Positions 1-8,064 of a DNA stretch of 64,000 nucleotides are shown one piece after another. A program made the position numbers and the translations under genes. Source of the DNA: Oscillospiraceae bacterium (GTDB taxonomy: Bacteria; Bacillota; Clostridia; Oscillospirales; Oscillospiraceae); contig SVMM01000010.1 in the NCBI GenBank assembly GCA_015067435.1, positions 1 to 64,000 of the forward strand, read 5' to 3'. How positions within the stretch are numbered: the first letter of the stretch is position 1; every line of letters starts with the position of its first letter. The notes below the pieces were generated by a model. The model did not search any database and was not told the DNA's origin. It saw only the letters and a program-made list of their open reading frames with translations.

Positions 1-85
1 CAGCTCAATTTCAAGAGGTATCAAATATTGAAAGCCTGATAAACAGACGTTTTCGGGCTTGACAAGAGAGGAAGGTGAACGGCTG

Positions 86-988
86 TTGGAACCCTTGCGC
101 AGAGAGTTTGTCTATATCTGGTACTACTTTGACCTTCAGCTCCGGCAGATCTTTTGGTATTGGGTGCTGGGCATGGCGATCGGCTCGCTGATCTCCGTGT
201 TTGCCAAGGACGGTATCCACGACCTGTTCCGCCGGATGAACGGCAGGAAGTGGGGAGTGTTCGGCATCGTCCCCGCGTGTTTATTGGGAATTGCGTCGCC
301 GCTTTGCATGTACGGCACGATCCCCATTGCCGCGTCGTTTTCCCGTCAGGGGACGCGCCACGATTGGCTGGCTGCGTTCATGATGGCGTCGATCCTGCTC
401 AATCCGCAGCTCATCATTTACTCAGCCGCGCTGGGGCCGACCGCGCTTGCGGTACGGATCGTGAGCTGCTTCCTCTGCGGCTGCGCGGCTGGGCTGCTGC
501 TGTGGCTATTCTATCGGAACAGACCGTTTTTCGACTTTACCGGCTTTGCCGAACGCGAAAGCCATGACACGCACCCGAATCTGCTGATCCGGTATCTTTT
601 GAACTTCTGGCGCAACGTCAGGGCGACGGGGCTCTATTTCCTGTTCGGCATCCTGCTCTCGGCGCTGTTCCAGCGGTATGTGCCGCAGGATGTGATGGTG
701 AACGCGTTCGGCGGGAACGAGGCGTGGGGCGTGCTGATGGCGGCGACGGTCGGCGTGCCGCTCTACGCCTGCGGCGGCGGGACGATACCCCTTTTGCGGC
801 AATGGCTGTGGGAGGGCATGAGCCTCGGCAGCGCGGCGGCGTTTATGCTGACCGGCCCCGCGACGAAGATCACCAACCTCGGCGCTTTGAAGATCGTCAT
901 GGGCGTGCGCCGTTTCCTGCTGTATCTCGCCTTTGTGACGGCGTTCTCGTTCGTGACAGGGATCGTGGTAAACTTACTGATTGGATAG
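86..988 (+). CDS. DUF318/ArsP-like membrane permease
   Basis: A polytopic inner-membrane protein of about 300 residues with roughly eight hydrophobic segments. The conserved Pro-Leu-Cys motif in the first half (in ASPLCMYGTIP) and the matching small-residue motif in the second half (VPLYACGGGTIPL) fit the DUF318/ArsP permease family, whose members export metal(loid)s or organoarsenicals. The substrate cannot be told from sequence. There is no ATG near the start. I chose TTG at 86 because a GGAAGG sits 10 bp upstream; TTG at 59 is possible. It is the first gene of a probable operon with the CMD-cupin and SLH-DUF362 genes, 13 bp upstream of the former. Confidence 0.75.
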   Translation: MEPLRREFVYIWYYFDLQLRQIFWYWVLGMAIGSLISVFAKDGIHDLFRRMNGRKWGVFGIVPACLLGIASPLCMYGTIPIAASFSRQGTRHDWLAAFMMASILLNPQLIIYSAALGPTALAVRIVSCFLCGCAAGLLLWLFYRNRPFFDFTGFAERESHDTHPNLLIRYLLNFWRNVRATGLYFLFGILLSALFQRYVPQDVMVNAFGGNEAWGVLMAATVGVPLYACGGGTIPLLRQWLWEGMSLGSAAAFMLTGPATKITNLGALKIVMGVRRFLLYLAFVTAFSFVTGIVVNLLIG

Positions 989-1001
989 GAGGCTTTTCAA
1001 A

Positions 1002-1766
1002 ATGAGCGAAAAGATCGTACAGACTGCCGGCAGAGACCAGCTCGGCGGCTTCGCGCCGATGTTTGCGCACCTCAACGACGACGTGCTGTTCGGCGAGGTG
1101 TGGAACGAGAAGAGCATCGACGTCAAAACCAGGTGCATCATCACGGTGGTGTCGCTGATGGCGTCCGGCGTCACGGACCCGTCGCTGACCTACCACCTGC
1201 AAAACGCCAAAGCGCACGGCGTCACCAGGGAAGAGATCGCGGCGATCATTACCCACGCCGCGATGTACGTCGGCTGGCCGAAGTGCTGGGCGGTGTTTCG
1301 TCAGGCGAAGGAGGTCTGGAGTGGTGAGACGCCCGCGAGCTCAGCGAAGGACGCCTTTCAGAACGCCATTTTCTTTCCCATCGGGGAACCGAACGACGCC
1401 TACGCGCAGTATTTCGTCGGGCAGAGCTACCTCGCGCCGCTGTCCGCGGAGCAGGTGCCGATCTTCAACGTCACGTTTGAGCCGGGCTGCCGCAACAACT
1501 GGCACATCCATCACGCGGCAAGCGGCGGCGGACAGATGCTGATCTGCGTCGGCGGGCGCGGCTGGTATCAGGAGTGGGGCAAGGAGGCGCGCGAGCTGCG
1601 CCCCGGCGACGTGGTGAACATCCCCGCAAACGTCAAGCACTGGCACGGAGCCGCTCGGGATTCGTGGTTCTCCCACCTCGCCGTCGAGGTCAAGGGCGAG
1701 GGCGCAAGCACAGAATGGTGCGAAGCCGTTTCCGGGGAAGAATACGGAAAGCTGAGCGTGGGATGA
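1002..1766 (+). CDS. Carboxymuconolactone decarboxylase-like/cupin fusion protein
   Basis: 254 residues. Residues 1-105 form an all-helical CMD domain with the typical ITHAAMYVGWPK stretch and no CxxC pair, so it is the decarboxylase-like rather than the AhpD peroxidase type. Residues about 120-245 form a cupin barrel with a WHIHH metal-ligand cluster and a later KHWHGA motif, implying a bound metal ion. CMD-cupin fusions are known as oxidoreductase or decarboxylase-like proteins, mostly uncharacterised. ATG 1002 has an AGGAGG 9 bp upstream. The stop overlaps the next gene by 4 bp, suggesting translational coupling. Confidence 0.85.
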   Translation: MSEKIVQTAGRDQLGGFAPMFAHLNDDVLFGEVWNEKSIDVKTRCIITVVSLMASGVTDPSLTYHLQNAKAHGVTREEIAAIITHAAMYVGWPKCWAVFRQAKEVWSGETPASSAKDAFQNAIFFPIGEPNDAYAQYFVGQSYLAPLSAEQVPIFNVTFEPGCRNNWHIHHAASGGGQMLICVGGRGWYQEWGKEARELRPGDVVNIPANVKHWHGAARDSWFSHLAVEVKGEGASTEWCEAVSGEEYGKLSVG

Positions 1767-3331
1767 TGAAAAGCGGAAATGTGTCATGCGGTATCCTTGC
1801 CGCGCTGATGCTGCTTGTGTTGAGCGCCTGCGGCAGCGCAACCGCAGAAAGCGCGGAGCAGGCGCGGCAGCCGGAGACAGGCGCCGCGCCGGTCGCCATG
1901 CAGATGACCGCCGCCGCACGGCAGTCCTTCCCGGACGTTTCTGAGGATGCGTGGTACGCGGATGCGGTGCGCTTTGTGACGGAGCGCGGCTTGATGGACC
2001 CGGTGCCGAACGGCAATTTTGAGCCCGACGCCGAGACGGCGCGGGAGATCATCGCCGAGAGCCTTTGGCGGGCAAACGGGCGCAAGGCCGCATCTGCGGA
2101 GGCGGCGTTTTCCGATATGCCCGCTGCCAACAAAGCCGCCGTCGACTGGGCGGTCGAGGCGGGCGTGGTCGGCGGCATGGGCAATGGCAGGTTCGGCAGC
2201 GGGCTTCCCGTGAGCCGTCAGGACTTTGCCGTGATGCTCTGGCGCGCGGCAGCTAAGCCCTCGGCCTCCGGCAGCGTGAGCTTCGGCGACGCCGCCTCGA
2301 TTGCGGATTATGCAAAGGAAGCTGTCGTTTGGGCGGAGGAGCAGGGCGTCATCAACGGCATCGGCGGCAATTTTGAGCCGCGCAGCAGCGTGACGCGCGC
2401 ACAGGTGGCCGCGATTTTACAGCGGTATCTGACAAAACAGGCGACTGCGGTATCAAGCAGCGGGGACGGTCCCGTCGTCTATTTTACCTCTGACATCTCT
2501 TCGGCGGGATTACTTGCCGTCTATGAAAAGCTGGGCTGGGACCCCGGCGGCAAGGTGGCGGTCAAGGTCTCCACCGGCGAGCCGCCCGCCTCCAACTACC
2601 TCCGCGCCGAGCTGATCGGAGACCTCGTGCGGCGCTTGAACGGCACCATTGTCGAGTGCAACACTGCCTACGGCGGCTCCCGCAGCTCTTCCGCCATGCA
2701 CAGGCAGGTCGCCGCCGACCACGGCTTTACCGCCATCGCTGACTTTGACTTGATGGACGAGGACGGCGAGGTCGAATGGCCCGTCACAGGCGGCAAACGC
2801 CTTGATCGCATCATCGTCGGCAGCCACGCCGAGAACTACTCCGACTGGCTGATCCTCTCGCACTACAAGGGACACCAGATGGCGGGCTTCGGCGGGGCCG
2901 TCAAGAACGTCGGCATCGGCGCGTCGTCCGCGAGCGGCAAGGTGCTGGTTCACACGGCGGGTACCAAGACCTCCGGCAGCATCTGGTATTCCAATCAGGA
3001 CGCATGGCTGGAAGCGCTTGCCGAGATGGTGTACGGCTTCGTGGATCACGTCGGCAGGGCGCATATCGTCTACATCAACGTTATGAACCGGCTGAGCGTG
3101 GACTGCGACTGCAATGGGCATCCCGCCGAGCCGGATATCCACGACATCGGCATCCTTGCCTCCGCTGACCCGGTGGCGCTGGATCAGGCGTGCTATGACC
3201 TTGTGAGCAAGGCGGAGGGCAACGCGTCGCTGATGAACCGTATCGAGCGGCAGCACGGGCTTCACACGCTGGAGCACGCGGAGGAGATCGGCCTTGGCAG
3301 CAGAATGTATACGCTGGTCAATATCGACTGA
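1763..3331 (+). CDS. Lipoprotein with S-layer homology repeats and a DUF362 domain
   Basis: 522 residues. The N-terminus is a lipoprotein signal ending in LSAC (Cys at about residue 23). Residues 48-220 hold three SLH-like repeats (FPDVSEDAWYADAVRFV, FSDMPAANKAAVDWAV, FGDAASIADYAKEAVVWA). Residues 240-522 match DUF362, a domain usually linked to ferredoxin-like proteins, although no CxxCxxC cluster is present. SLH repeats normally bind wall polymers, so a protein that is both lipidated and SLH-bearing would bridge membrane and wall. The ATGA overlap with the CMD-cupin gene fixes the start at 1763 (a second Met follows at 1766). The role is unknown. Confidence 0.8.
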   Translation: MMKSGNVSCGILAALMLLVLSACGSATAESAEQARQPETGAAPVAMQMTAAARQSFPDVSEDAWYADAVRFVTERGLMDPVPNGNFEPDAETAREIIAESLWRANGRKAASAEAAFSDMPAANKAAVDWAVEAGVVGGMGNGRFGSGLPVSRQDFAVMLWRAAAKPSASGSVSFGDAASIADYAKEAVVWAEEQGVINGIGGNFEPRSSVTRAQVAAILQRYLTKQATAVSSSGDGPVVYFTSDISSAGLLAVYEKLGWDPGGKVAVKVSTGEPPASNYLRAELIGDLVRRLNGTIVECNTAYGGSRSSSAMHRQVAADHGFTAIADFDLMDEDGEVEWPVTGGKRLDRIIVGSHAENYSDWLILSHYKGHQMAGFGGAVKNVGIGASSASGKVLVHTAGTKTSGSIWYSNQDAWLEALAEMVYGFVDHVGRAHIVYINVMNRLSVDCDCNGHPAEPDIHDIGILASADPVALDQACYDLVSKAEGNASLMNRIERQHGLHTLEHAEEIGLGSRMYTLVNID

Positions 3332-3413
3332 AAAAATCTGGAAGTCACATAATGAGCGCTTATCACGTTGACTTCGCGGTAGTAGTTGTGATGATAATCA
3401 GCGGCAAACGCCT

Positions 3414-3707
3414 ATGATTTCGGGGATTTCAAATCGCGATTTAGCGAGATTGACATATCCCCACTATCAGATGACAGGAAGCCCTTATGCGGGAATGGCG
3501 GATCACTTCTTCAACAACTGCATTGCCGCAAATCTCCTGCATCTGTCCACGGAGAGCGGCACGGATGAGCTGATGATCGTTCGGGCGCTGATCGCGCAGC
3601 TGCTCTCGTTCTTTGCCGTTTTGGCGGCGCGAAAGCTCCATGCGCGGAAAAAGGCGAGCCCCGGGCAGATGCGATTTCCGATTTTCCGCATTCATTTTCC
3701 CGGTTGA
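3414..3707 (+). CDS. Doubtful 97-residue open frame, possible gene remnant
   Basis: The 540 bp between the lipoprotein and the GGDEF gene holds one open frame whose last two thirds have coding-like codon use (GC-rich third positions, a hydrophobic segment LIAQLLSFFAVLAA). It lacks a ribosome site and I recognise no family. The first 15 codons are AT-rich and unlike the rest. It may be a decayed fragment, a small unknown protein, or chance. Confidence 0.2.
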   Translation: MISGISNRDLARLTYPHYQMTGSPYAGMADHFFNNCIAANLLHLSTESGTDELMIVRALIAQLLSFFAVLAARKLHARKKASPGQMRFPIFRIHFPG

Positions 3708-3781
3708 CCGGCCGTGATCGACAACTTCCTCTTGTCAATTTGCAAAAAGTGTTTTACAACTATAAGCGGATGACGCCCGGC

Positions 3782-3809
3782 TTGCATATTCAAAACACCG
3801 TGCTATAAT
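3782..3809 (+). promoter_or_regulatory. Sigma-A-type promoter of the PAS-GGDEF gene
   Basis: TTGCAT (3782-3787), a 16-bp spacer and TATAAT (3804-3809), with TGC just before the -10. The -10 overlaps the ATG at 3808, so that codon cannot be the start of the downstream gene. Confidence 0.75.
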
Positions 3810-3873
3810 GAAAAGCCAAACGAACATCGACTGCAACTGCGCGGCGCATTCCCTTAAAAAAGGCGGTATCTCC

Positions 3874-5325
3874 ATGAAAATGTCGGTAGAGCTTTTTGAC
3901 AACATCATCAACACGTCGCAGGACTGCGTTTTCTGGAAGGACAAGGACCGCCGGTTCCTCGGCGTCAATCAGGCGTTCCTTGACTTCTACGGCTTTGAAT
4001 CGGCCAATGTCCTGGTCGGGAAGACCGACGAGGACATGGGCTGGCACAGCGACCCGGAGCCGTATAAGCAGGACGAGCTGCGCGTCTTATCCGGCGAATC
4101 CACATACAAGGTCCCGGGAAAGTGCGTGATCCGCGGCGAGGAGCGGGACATCATCGCATCCAAGCGGCCGCTTTACGAGGGGGATAGGATCGTCGGTCTC
4201 GTCGGCAGCTTTGTCGACGTCACGGACGTCCTCAGACGGAAGAACCGTCTGGACGGCCTGCAGGTGGTCTATACAATTGACAAGCTCCGCCGGTTCCCGT
4301 ACTTCGACAGGCTCCTCGACGAGACGGGGCTTGACGAGGTGCTCGATCCCCTGACCGGGATCGTCTCGCGCGTCTACGCCATGGACTTTGTCCATTCGCT
4401 CATTTCCTGCGCCGTGCCGTTCACCTTTACGATCGTCGACCTGGATAACTTCAAGTTCATCAACGATTCGTTCGGACACAGCGGGGGCGACGTTGTGCTG
4501 AAAACCGTGACGAAGGGTCTGGCGGAATTTCTGGGTGAAAACGGCATCGTTGGGCGCTTCGGCGGCGACGAGCTGCTGATGATTGACCTTTGCCATGTGG
4601 ACGACGCGTCGAAGCAGAGCTTCTTTACGGAGCTGTACGAGGGGCACGCCGCGCTGAGAAAGCGCATCTGTCTGGAAACGGGAAACACGTTTGTCACCGG
4701 CACGTCCGGGTGCGCGTCCTTCCCGAAGGACGCGGACAACTTTGCGGAGCTGTTCGGACTGATCGACAAAGCGCTCTACCTTGGGAAGAGCAGGGGACGC
4801 AACTGCTATGTCATTTACCGCGAGGACGAGCACCGCGACCTTGAGATCAAAAAGCTGGTCAAGCACAACATCTGCAGCGATATGATCAACCTGCGAAAGC
4901 TGTTCGACCGCGGCGATACGCTGCGGGAAAGACTGAAATCGACGATTTCCTATTTGACGGACAGCCTGCAGATCGCGGACCTGTATTTCGTGAACGGGGA
5001 CGACAGGATGAAGGCGGTGCTGGACGAAGCGCTCGACGTCGACGTGTCGGGGATCCGCAAGCTGACGCAGGAGGCGATCTATGCCGCAAGCAGCATTTCC
5101 GACATGGAAAAGGACTGCCCGCTTTTGTATGCGGCGCTCAAGGCGCGCGGCATCGAATCCGTCATGGTTGTCCGCGTCGGGAACGACGCCGTTACAGACG
5201 GCTATCTGGTTTGCGGCGTGCAGCGCCGGTTCCGCATCTGGCAGGAAAACGAGTGCGCGATCATGTGCTTCCTTTCGACACTTGTGTCCGGGCATTTGGG
5301 GATTGCCGCAGAAAATCAAAGCTGA
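3874..5325 (+). CDS. PAS-GGDEF protein with degenerate GGDEL site and GAF-like tail
   Basis: 483 residues, no membrane segment. Residues 5-120 form a PAS domain (FDNIINTSQDCVFWKD; FVDVTDV at its end). Residues 155-315 form a GGDEF domain with the metal-binding DLDNFK and the signature GGDEL at 230-234 in place of GGDEF. No RxxD inhibitory site lies five residues before the signature. Residues 330-483 look GAF-like. It is a likely cytosolic c-di-GMP-linked sensor; with Leu in the signature, cyclase activity is uncertain. ATG 3874 is chosen because the earlier in-frame ATG 3808 lies inside the -10 box. Confidence 0.88.
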   Translation: MKMSVELFDNIINTSQDCVFWKDKDRRFLGVNQAFLDFYGFESANVLVGKTDEDMGWHSDPEPYKQDELRVLSGESTYKVPGKCVIRGEERDIIASKRPLYEGDRIVGLVGSFVDVTDVLRRKNRLDGLQVVYTIDKLRRFPYFDRLLDETGLDEVLDPLTGIVSRVYAMDFVHSLISCAVPFTFTIVDLDNFKFINDSFGHSGGDVVLKTVTKGLAEFLGENGIVGRFGGDELLMIDLCHVDDASKQSFFTELYEGHAALRKRICLETGNTFVTGTSGCASFPKDADNFAELFGLIDKALYLGKSRGRNCYVIYREDEHRDLEIKKLVKHNICSDMINLRKLFDRGDTLRERLKSTISYLTDSLQIADLYFVNGDDRMKAVLDEALDVDVSGIRKLTQEAIYAASSISDMEKDCPLLYAALKARGIESVMVVRVGNDAVTDGYLVCGVQRRFRIWQENECAIMCFLSTLVSGHLGIAAENQS

Positions 5326-5335
5326 ACTTCACCTC

Positions 5336-5371
5336 AAAAGCAGAAAACGCCGCAAGGCGTTTTCTGCTTTT
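5336..5371 (+). terminator. Rho-independent terminator after the GGDEF gene
   Basis: Perfect 15-bp stem (5337-5351 with 5356-5370), GCAA loop, ending in a T-rich tail, 11 bp after the stop codon. Confidence 0.85.
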
Positions 5372-5418
5372 GGCGGCGCCGCGCCGCTCCGCAGGAGCAG
5401 AAATCACGCCGGAAACGA

Positions 5419-5447
5419 TTGAAATGACCGGGCGTATATGCTATTAT
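5419..5447 (+). promoter_or_regulatory. Sigma-A-type promoter of the LURP-one-like gene
   Basis: TTGAAA (5419-5424), 17-bp spacer, TATTAT (5442-5447) preceded by TGC. It lies 90 bp before the start codon. Confidence 0.75.
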
Positions 5448-5536
5448 GACGCAAACGCGGTTTTTCCATCGGATCCATTCGCAGGATCGGCCCGAGCATG
5501 GCGATCGCAGAAAACAGAAGGAAAAGGAGCCTGAAC

Positions 5537-6496
5537 ATGGGACTTTTTGATGTTCTCTCCTCCGGCAGCGTCAGCGTCCCCGGTTACAAGACGATCGGCA
5601 ACGAGCGCGGTTTTGACAACGAGCAGCTGCTTGCGCTGCTCTCCGGCGTGGAGACGCCCTTCGGCGAACCGAAGATGGGCTGGATCAGGGCGTTCGGCAA
5701 GGAGCGGCAGGTCATCGTCTACAACCGCACGGACGTGGTCAATTACACCTACGTCGACGCGCAGCGCGGCAAGATCGTGATCGGCACCGCGCCCAAGCCC
5801 GGCGAGATGGGCGGCTCGCAGCAGGCGGAGGAAGAGGAGTATGTGGACGAGGACGAGTGCGCGAACGTCGACGCCGTGGATGCGCTGGCGGAAGTGATCG
5901 AACGCCTGCAGGACGGGGACGACGCCTCCTCCTTCAAGGTCGAGGACGTTGCGGTCGAAGACGAGGACGAGCCGATCTGCTTCTATATGGAGGAGCCGAC
6001 GGCCCTGTCGCTGAAAAAGCGGTTCAGCATCTACGACGAGAACGATGCGGAAGCCTATTCCATCGAAAGCAACGCCGTGCGCTCCGACTATCGGATCGTC
6101 GGCAGGGACGGGCGGCTCGTCATGGAGGTCAGGCAGAAACTCGGCATCGTGCCGGAATACCTGCTGCTGGAGGACGATGAGGAGATCGGACGCTTCAAGA
6201 GAAAGGTGTCCATCATCGATGTGGAGTTCAACGGCACGCTCCGCGGCCGGACGCTGAAGATCGAGGCAAGCCTGTCCGGCATGGATTTTACCATGGACCT
6301 TGACGACGAGCGCATCGGCAGCGTCGGAACAAGCGAGATAAGCCGGAAATTCGGCGGCGGCGGTGTGGTCTCGGGCTATGCCATTGAGGTCTACGACGCC
6401 GAGATGGCCGACGAGGTCGTTTCGATCGCCGCGCTCTGCGCCGTGCTCATTCAGGCGGCGTATCAGGAGCAGCAAAACAATAATCGTAATCATTGA
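5537..6496 (+). CDS. LURP-one-related (LOR/YxjI-like) protein with acidic linker
   Basis: 319 residues, soluble. Residues 1-90 form an unrecognised N-terminal domain. Residues 95-160 are a very acidic linker rich in Asp and Glu. Residues 165-310 resemble the LURP-one-related fold (FSIYDENDAEAYSIESN, then YRIVGRDGRLV and the RFKRKVS strand), a tubby-like barrel of unknown ligand in bacteria. ATG 5537 has AAGGAG 8 bp upstream; an in-frame upstream GTG or ATG lacks this. It is 46 bp before the zinc-ribbon gene, so the two are probably co-transcribed. Confidence 0.7.
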   Translation: MGLFDVLSSGSVSVPGYKTIGNERGFDNEQLLALLSGVETPFGEPKMGWIRAFGKERQVIVYNRTDVVNYTYVDAQRGKIVIGTAPKPGEMGGSQQAEEEEYVDEDECANVDAVDALAEVIERLQDGDDASSFKVEDVAVEDEDEPICFYMEEPTALSLKKRFSIYDENDAEAYSIESNAVRSDYRIVGRDGRLVMEVRQKLGIVPEYLLLEDDEEIGRFKRKVSIIDVEFNGTLRGRTLKIEASLSGMDFTMDLDDERIGSVGTSEISRKFGGGGVVSGYAIEVYDAEMADEVVSIAALCAVLIQAAYQEQQNNNRNH

Positions 6497-6542
6497 ATGA
6501 AGCGCCGCGCCCCGCCGGGCGGCCGCGGCGCGGGAGGAAGAC

Positions 6543-7808
6543 ATGGACAAGCCCATGACGGCGCGCGCCGTCCAATGCCCGAACTGCGGCGCGCCGCTGC
6601 GCTTTGACGCCGGGACGGGAACGCTCCGCTGCGAGCATTGCGGCGCGGCGCTCGACCCCGAAGCGCTCGACGGGCGCTCGGCGCTCGAAAACCCGGCGCC
6701 CAGGGGCGGCGCGGACGCTCCCGCCGCGTTCGAGTGCTCGTCCTGCGGCGCGCAGATGGTCACAAGCGGCGTCACGGCGTCGCTGCATTGTCCGTGGTGC
6801 GGCAGCAACACCGTCGTCCCCGCGCAGTTTTCCGGCGAGCTGCGCCCCGACTGGATCATCCCGTTCCGGACGACGCGCGACCAGGCGCTGGAGGCGTATC
6901 GCGCATACTACCGCGGCAGCCTCTTCAAACGCTTCATGCAGCCGCGCGCGTTCCGGCGCTGCAACGAGGTGGAGGATCTGCAGGGCGTCTACGTCCCGTT
7001 CCGCCTCTACGACGGCGCGGCGACCGTGGACGCGGTCTACGACACCTACGACGTGGAGCGGCGCGGGCCGCTGCGCGAAACGCGCGCCGTCTACCGCGAG
7101 GAGATACGCGGCGCGATCCGCTTTGAAAAGGTGCCCGCCGACGCCTCGCGCCGCATGAGCGACGATCTGATGGACAGCATCGAGCCCTACGACCTTGCCG
7201 AGCTGACGCCGTTTTCGCTCTCGTACCTGCCGGGGCTGCTCGCGGAGCGGTACGACGTGGGCGCGAAGGAGGACGAGCAGCGCGCCGCGGAGCGCGTGAA
7301 AAAGACCGCGGCGGCGCGCGTCGCAAAGGTCATTCGGCACGAGACCCTCGGTGAGACGCGGCAGGCGCAGGTCAAGCTCCGCACGGACCGCGTGCAGTAC
7401 GCGCTGCTTCCCGTGTGGCTGCTGACGGCGCGGTGGAAGGACGGCAAACGCACCTTTGCCATGAACGGACAGACAGGAAGATTCACCGGCGAGCTGCCCA
7501 TGAGCATCCCAAAGACGCTCGCGCTGATGGCGCTTGCCTATGCGCTGCCCGTCGTGCTGCTCTCGCTGATCCGGCGCAGCCTGTGGGCGCTCGGCGCGCT
7601 CATCGGAGTGTTCACGGCGTTCGCGGCGTGGGCGCAGATCTTTTGGACGATGCAGGTCAAGCCCGTCCACACGGCGTGGGACGCCGCGGCGTATATGGGC
7701 GGCAAGGTCGACGTCAAGCGCCGTACGGAGCGCTTTTTGAAGCGCGAGCGCGCACGGCGGGGAAATCAAAAGGATTCCGGCCGTACAACGGCAGGAGCGC
7801 AAAAGTGA
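6543..7808 (+). CDS. Double zinc-ribbon (TFIIB-type) membrane protein
   Basis: 421 residues. Two zinc ribbons lie at the N-terminus: CPNCG/CEHCG (about residues 12-34) and CSSCG/CPWCG (about 64-85). A long soluble region follows, then two adjacent membrane helices at about 325-375 and a basic C-terminus. Proteins with this plan are commonly annotated as TFIIB-type zinc-ribbon proteins and have no established function. RBS GGAGG lies upstream. Codon use is extremely GC-rich. It is probably in one transcript with the LURP-one-like gene. Confidence 0.75.
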   Translation: MDKPMTARAVQCPNCGAPLRFDAGTGTLRCEHCGAALDPEALDGRSALENPAPRGGADAPAAFECSSCGAQMVTSGVTASLHCPWCGSNTVVPAQFSGELRPDWIIPFRTTRDQALEAYRAYYRGSLFKRFMQPRAFRRCNEVEDLQGVYVPFRLYDGAATVDAVYDTYDVERRGPLRETRAVYREEIRGAIRFEKVPADASRRMSDDLMDSIEPYDLAELTPFSLSYLPGLLAERYDVGAKEDEQRAAERVKKTAAARVAKVIRHETLGETRQAQVKLRTDRVQYALLPVWLLTARWKDGKRTFAMNGQTGRFTGELPMSIPKTLALMALAYALPVVLLSLIRRSLWALGALIGVFTAFAAWAQIFWTMQVKPVHTAWDAAAYMGGKVDVKRRTERFLKRERARRGNQKDSGRTTAGAQK

Positions 7809-7960
7809 GCGGTATTTTCAAAAAAGCACGCTTAAGCGTGCTTTTTTGGCGATATCGCGGCTCTGCGCGCCGCTCCATTCGATCAAATACATCGAGAGGA
7901 GACTCCCATCCCCTCTCAAGCTCACCCCACAAAATACACGGGTCCCCTCCCGGCCATCGC
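7809..7960 (+). repeat. Intergenic repeat copy A
   Basis: This stretch contains the terminator and then a GCGCCGCTCC / GATCAAATAC / CGAGAGGAGA / CATCCCCTCT / CCCCACAAAATAC series. The series recurs with few changes, in the same order, at 9670-9760 (copy B). It carries no reading frame of its own. Confidence 0.7.
7820..7847 (+). terminator. Terminator, AAGCACGC/GCGTGCTT type
   Basis: Stem AAAAAAGCACGCTT/AAGCGTGCTTTTTT with a T run, 12 bp after the zinc-ribbon gene. The same core recurs in three later terminators (9631, 11731, 13463). Confidence 0.9.
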
Positions 7961-8005
7961 AACAAAACATGACATGATTCGGACAAAAATGTATGCTTTG
8001 GTTGG

Positions 8006-8034
8006 TGGACAGATATCCCCCATGCTTCTATGAT
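8006..8034 (+). promoter_or_regulatory. Sigma-A-type promoter of the acyltransferase gene
   Basis: TGGACA (8006-8011), 17-bp spacer, TATGAT (8029-8034), 30 bp before the start codon. Confidence 0.7.
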
Positions 8035-8064
8035 GTAAAAAACAGTTGCAAAGGTGGGTTATTT

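Noticed and set aside
1574-1762. N-terminal extension of the SLH-DUF362 lipoprotein
   Set aside because: It overlaps the cupin domain of the previous gene. ATG 1763 gives a proper lipoprotein signal and a 4-bp overlap.
3808-3873. Upstream ATG for the PAS-GGDEF gene
   Set aside because: It overlaps the TATAAT -10 box, so it would not be in the mRNA.
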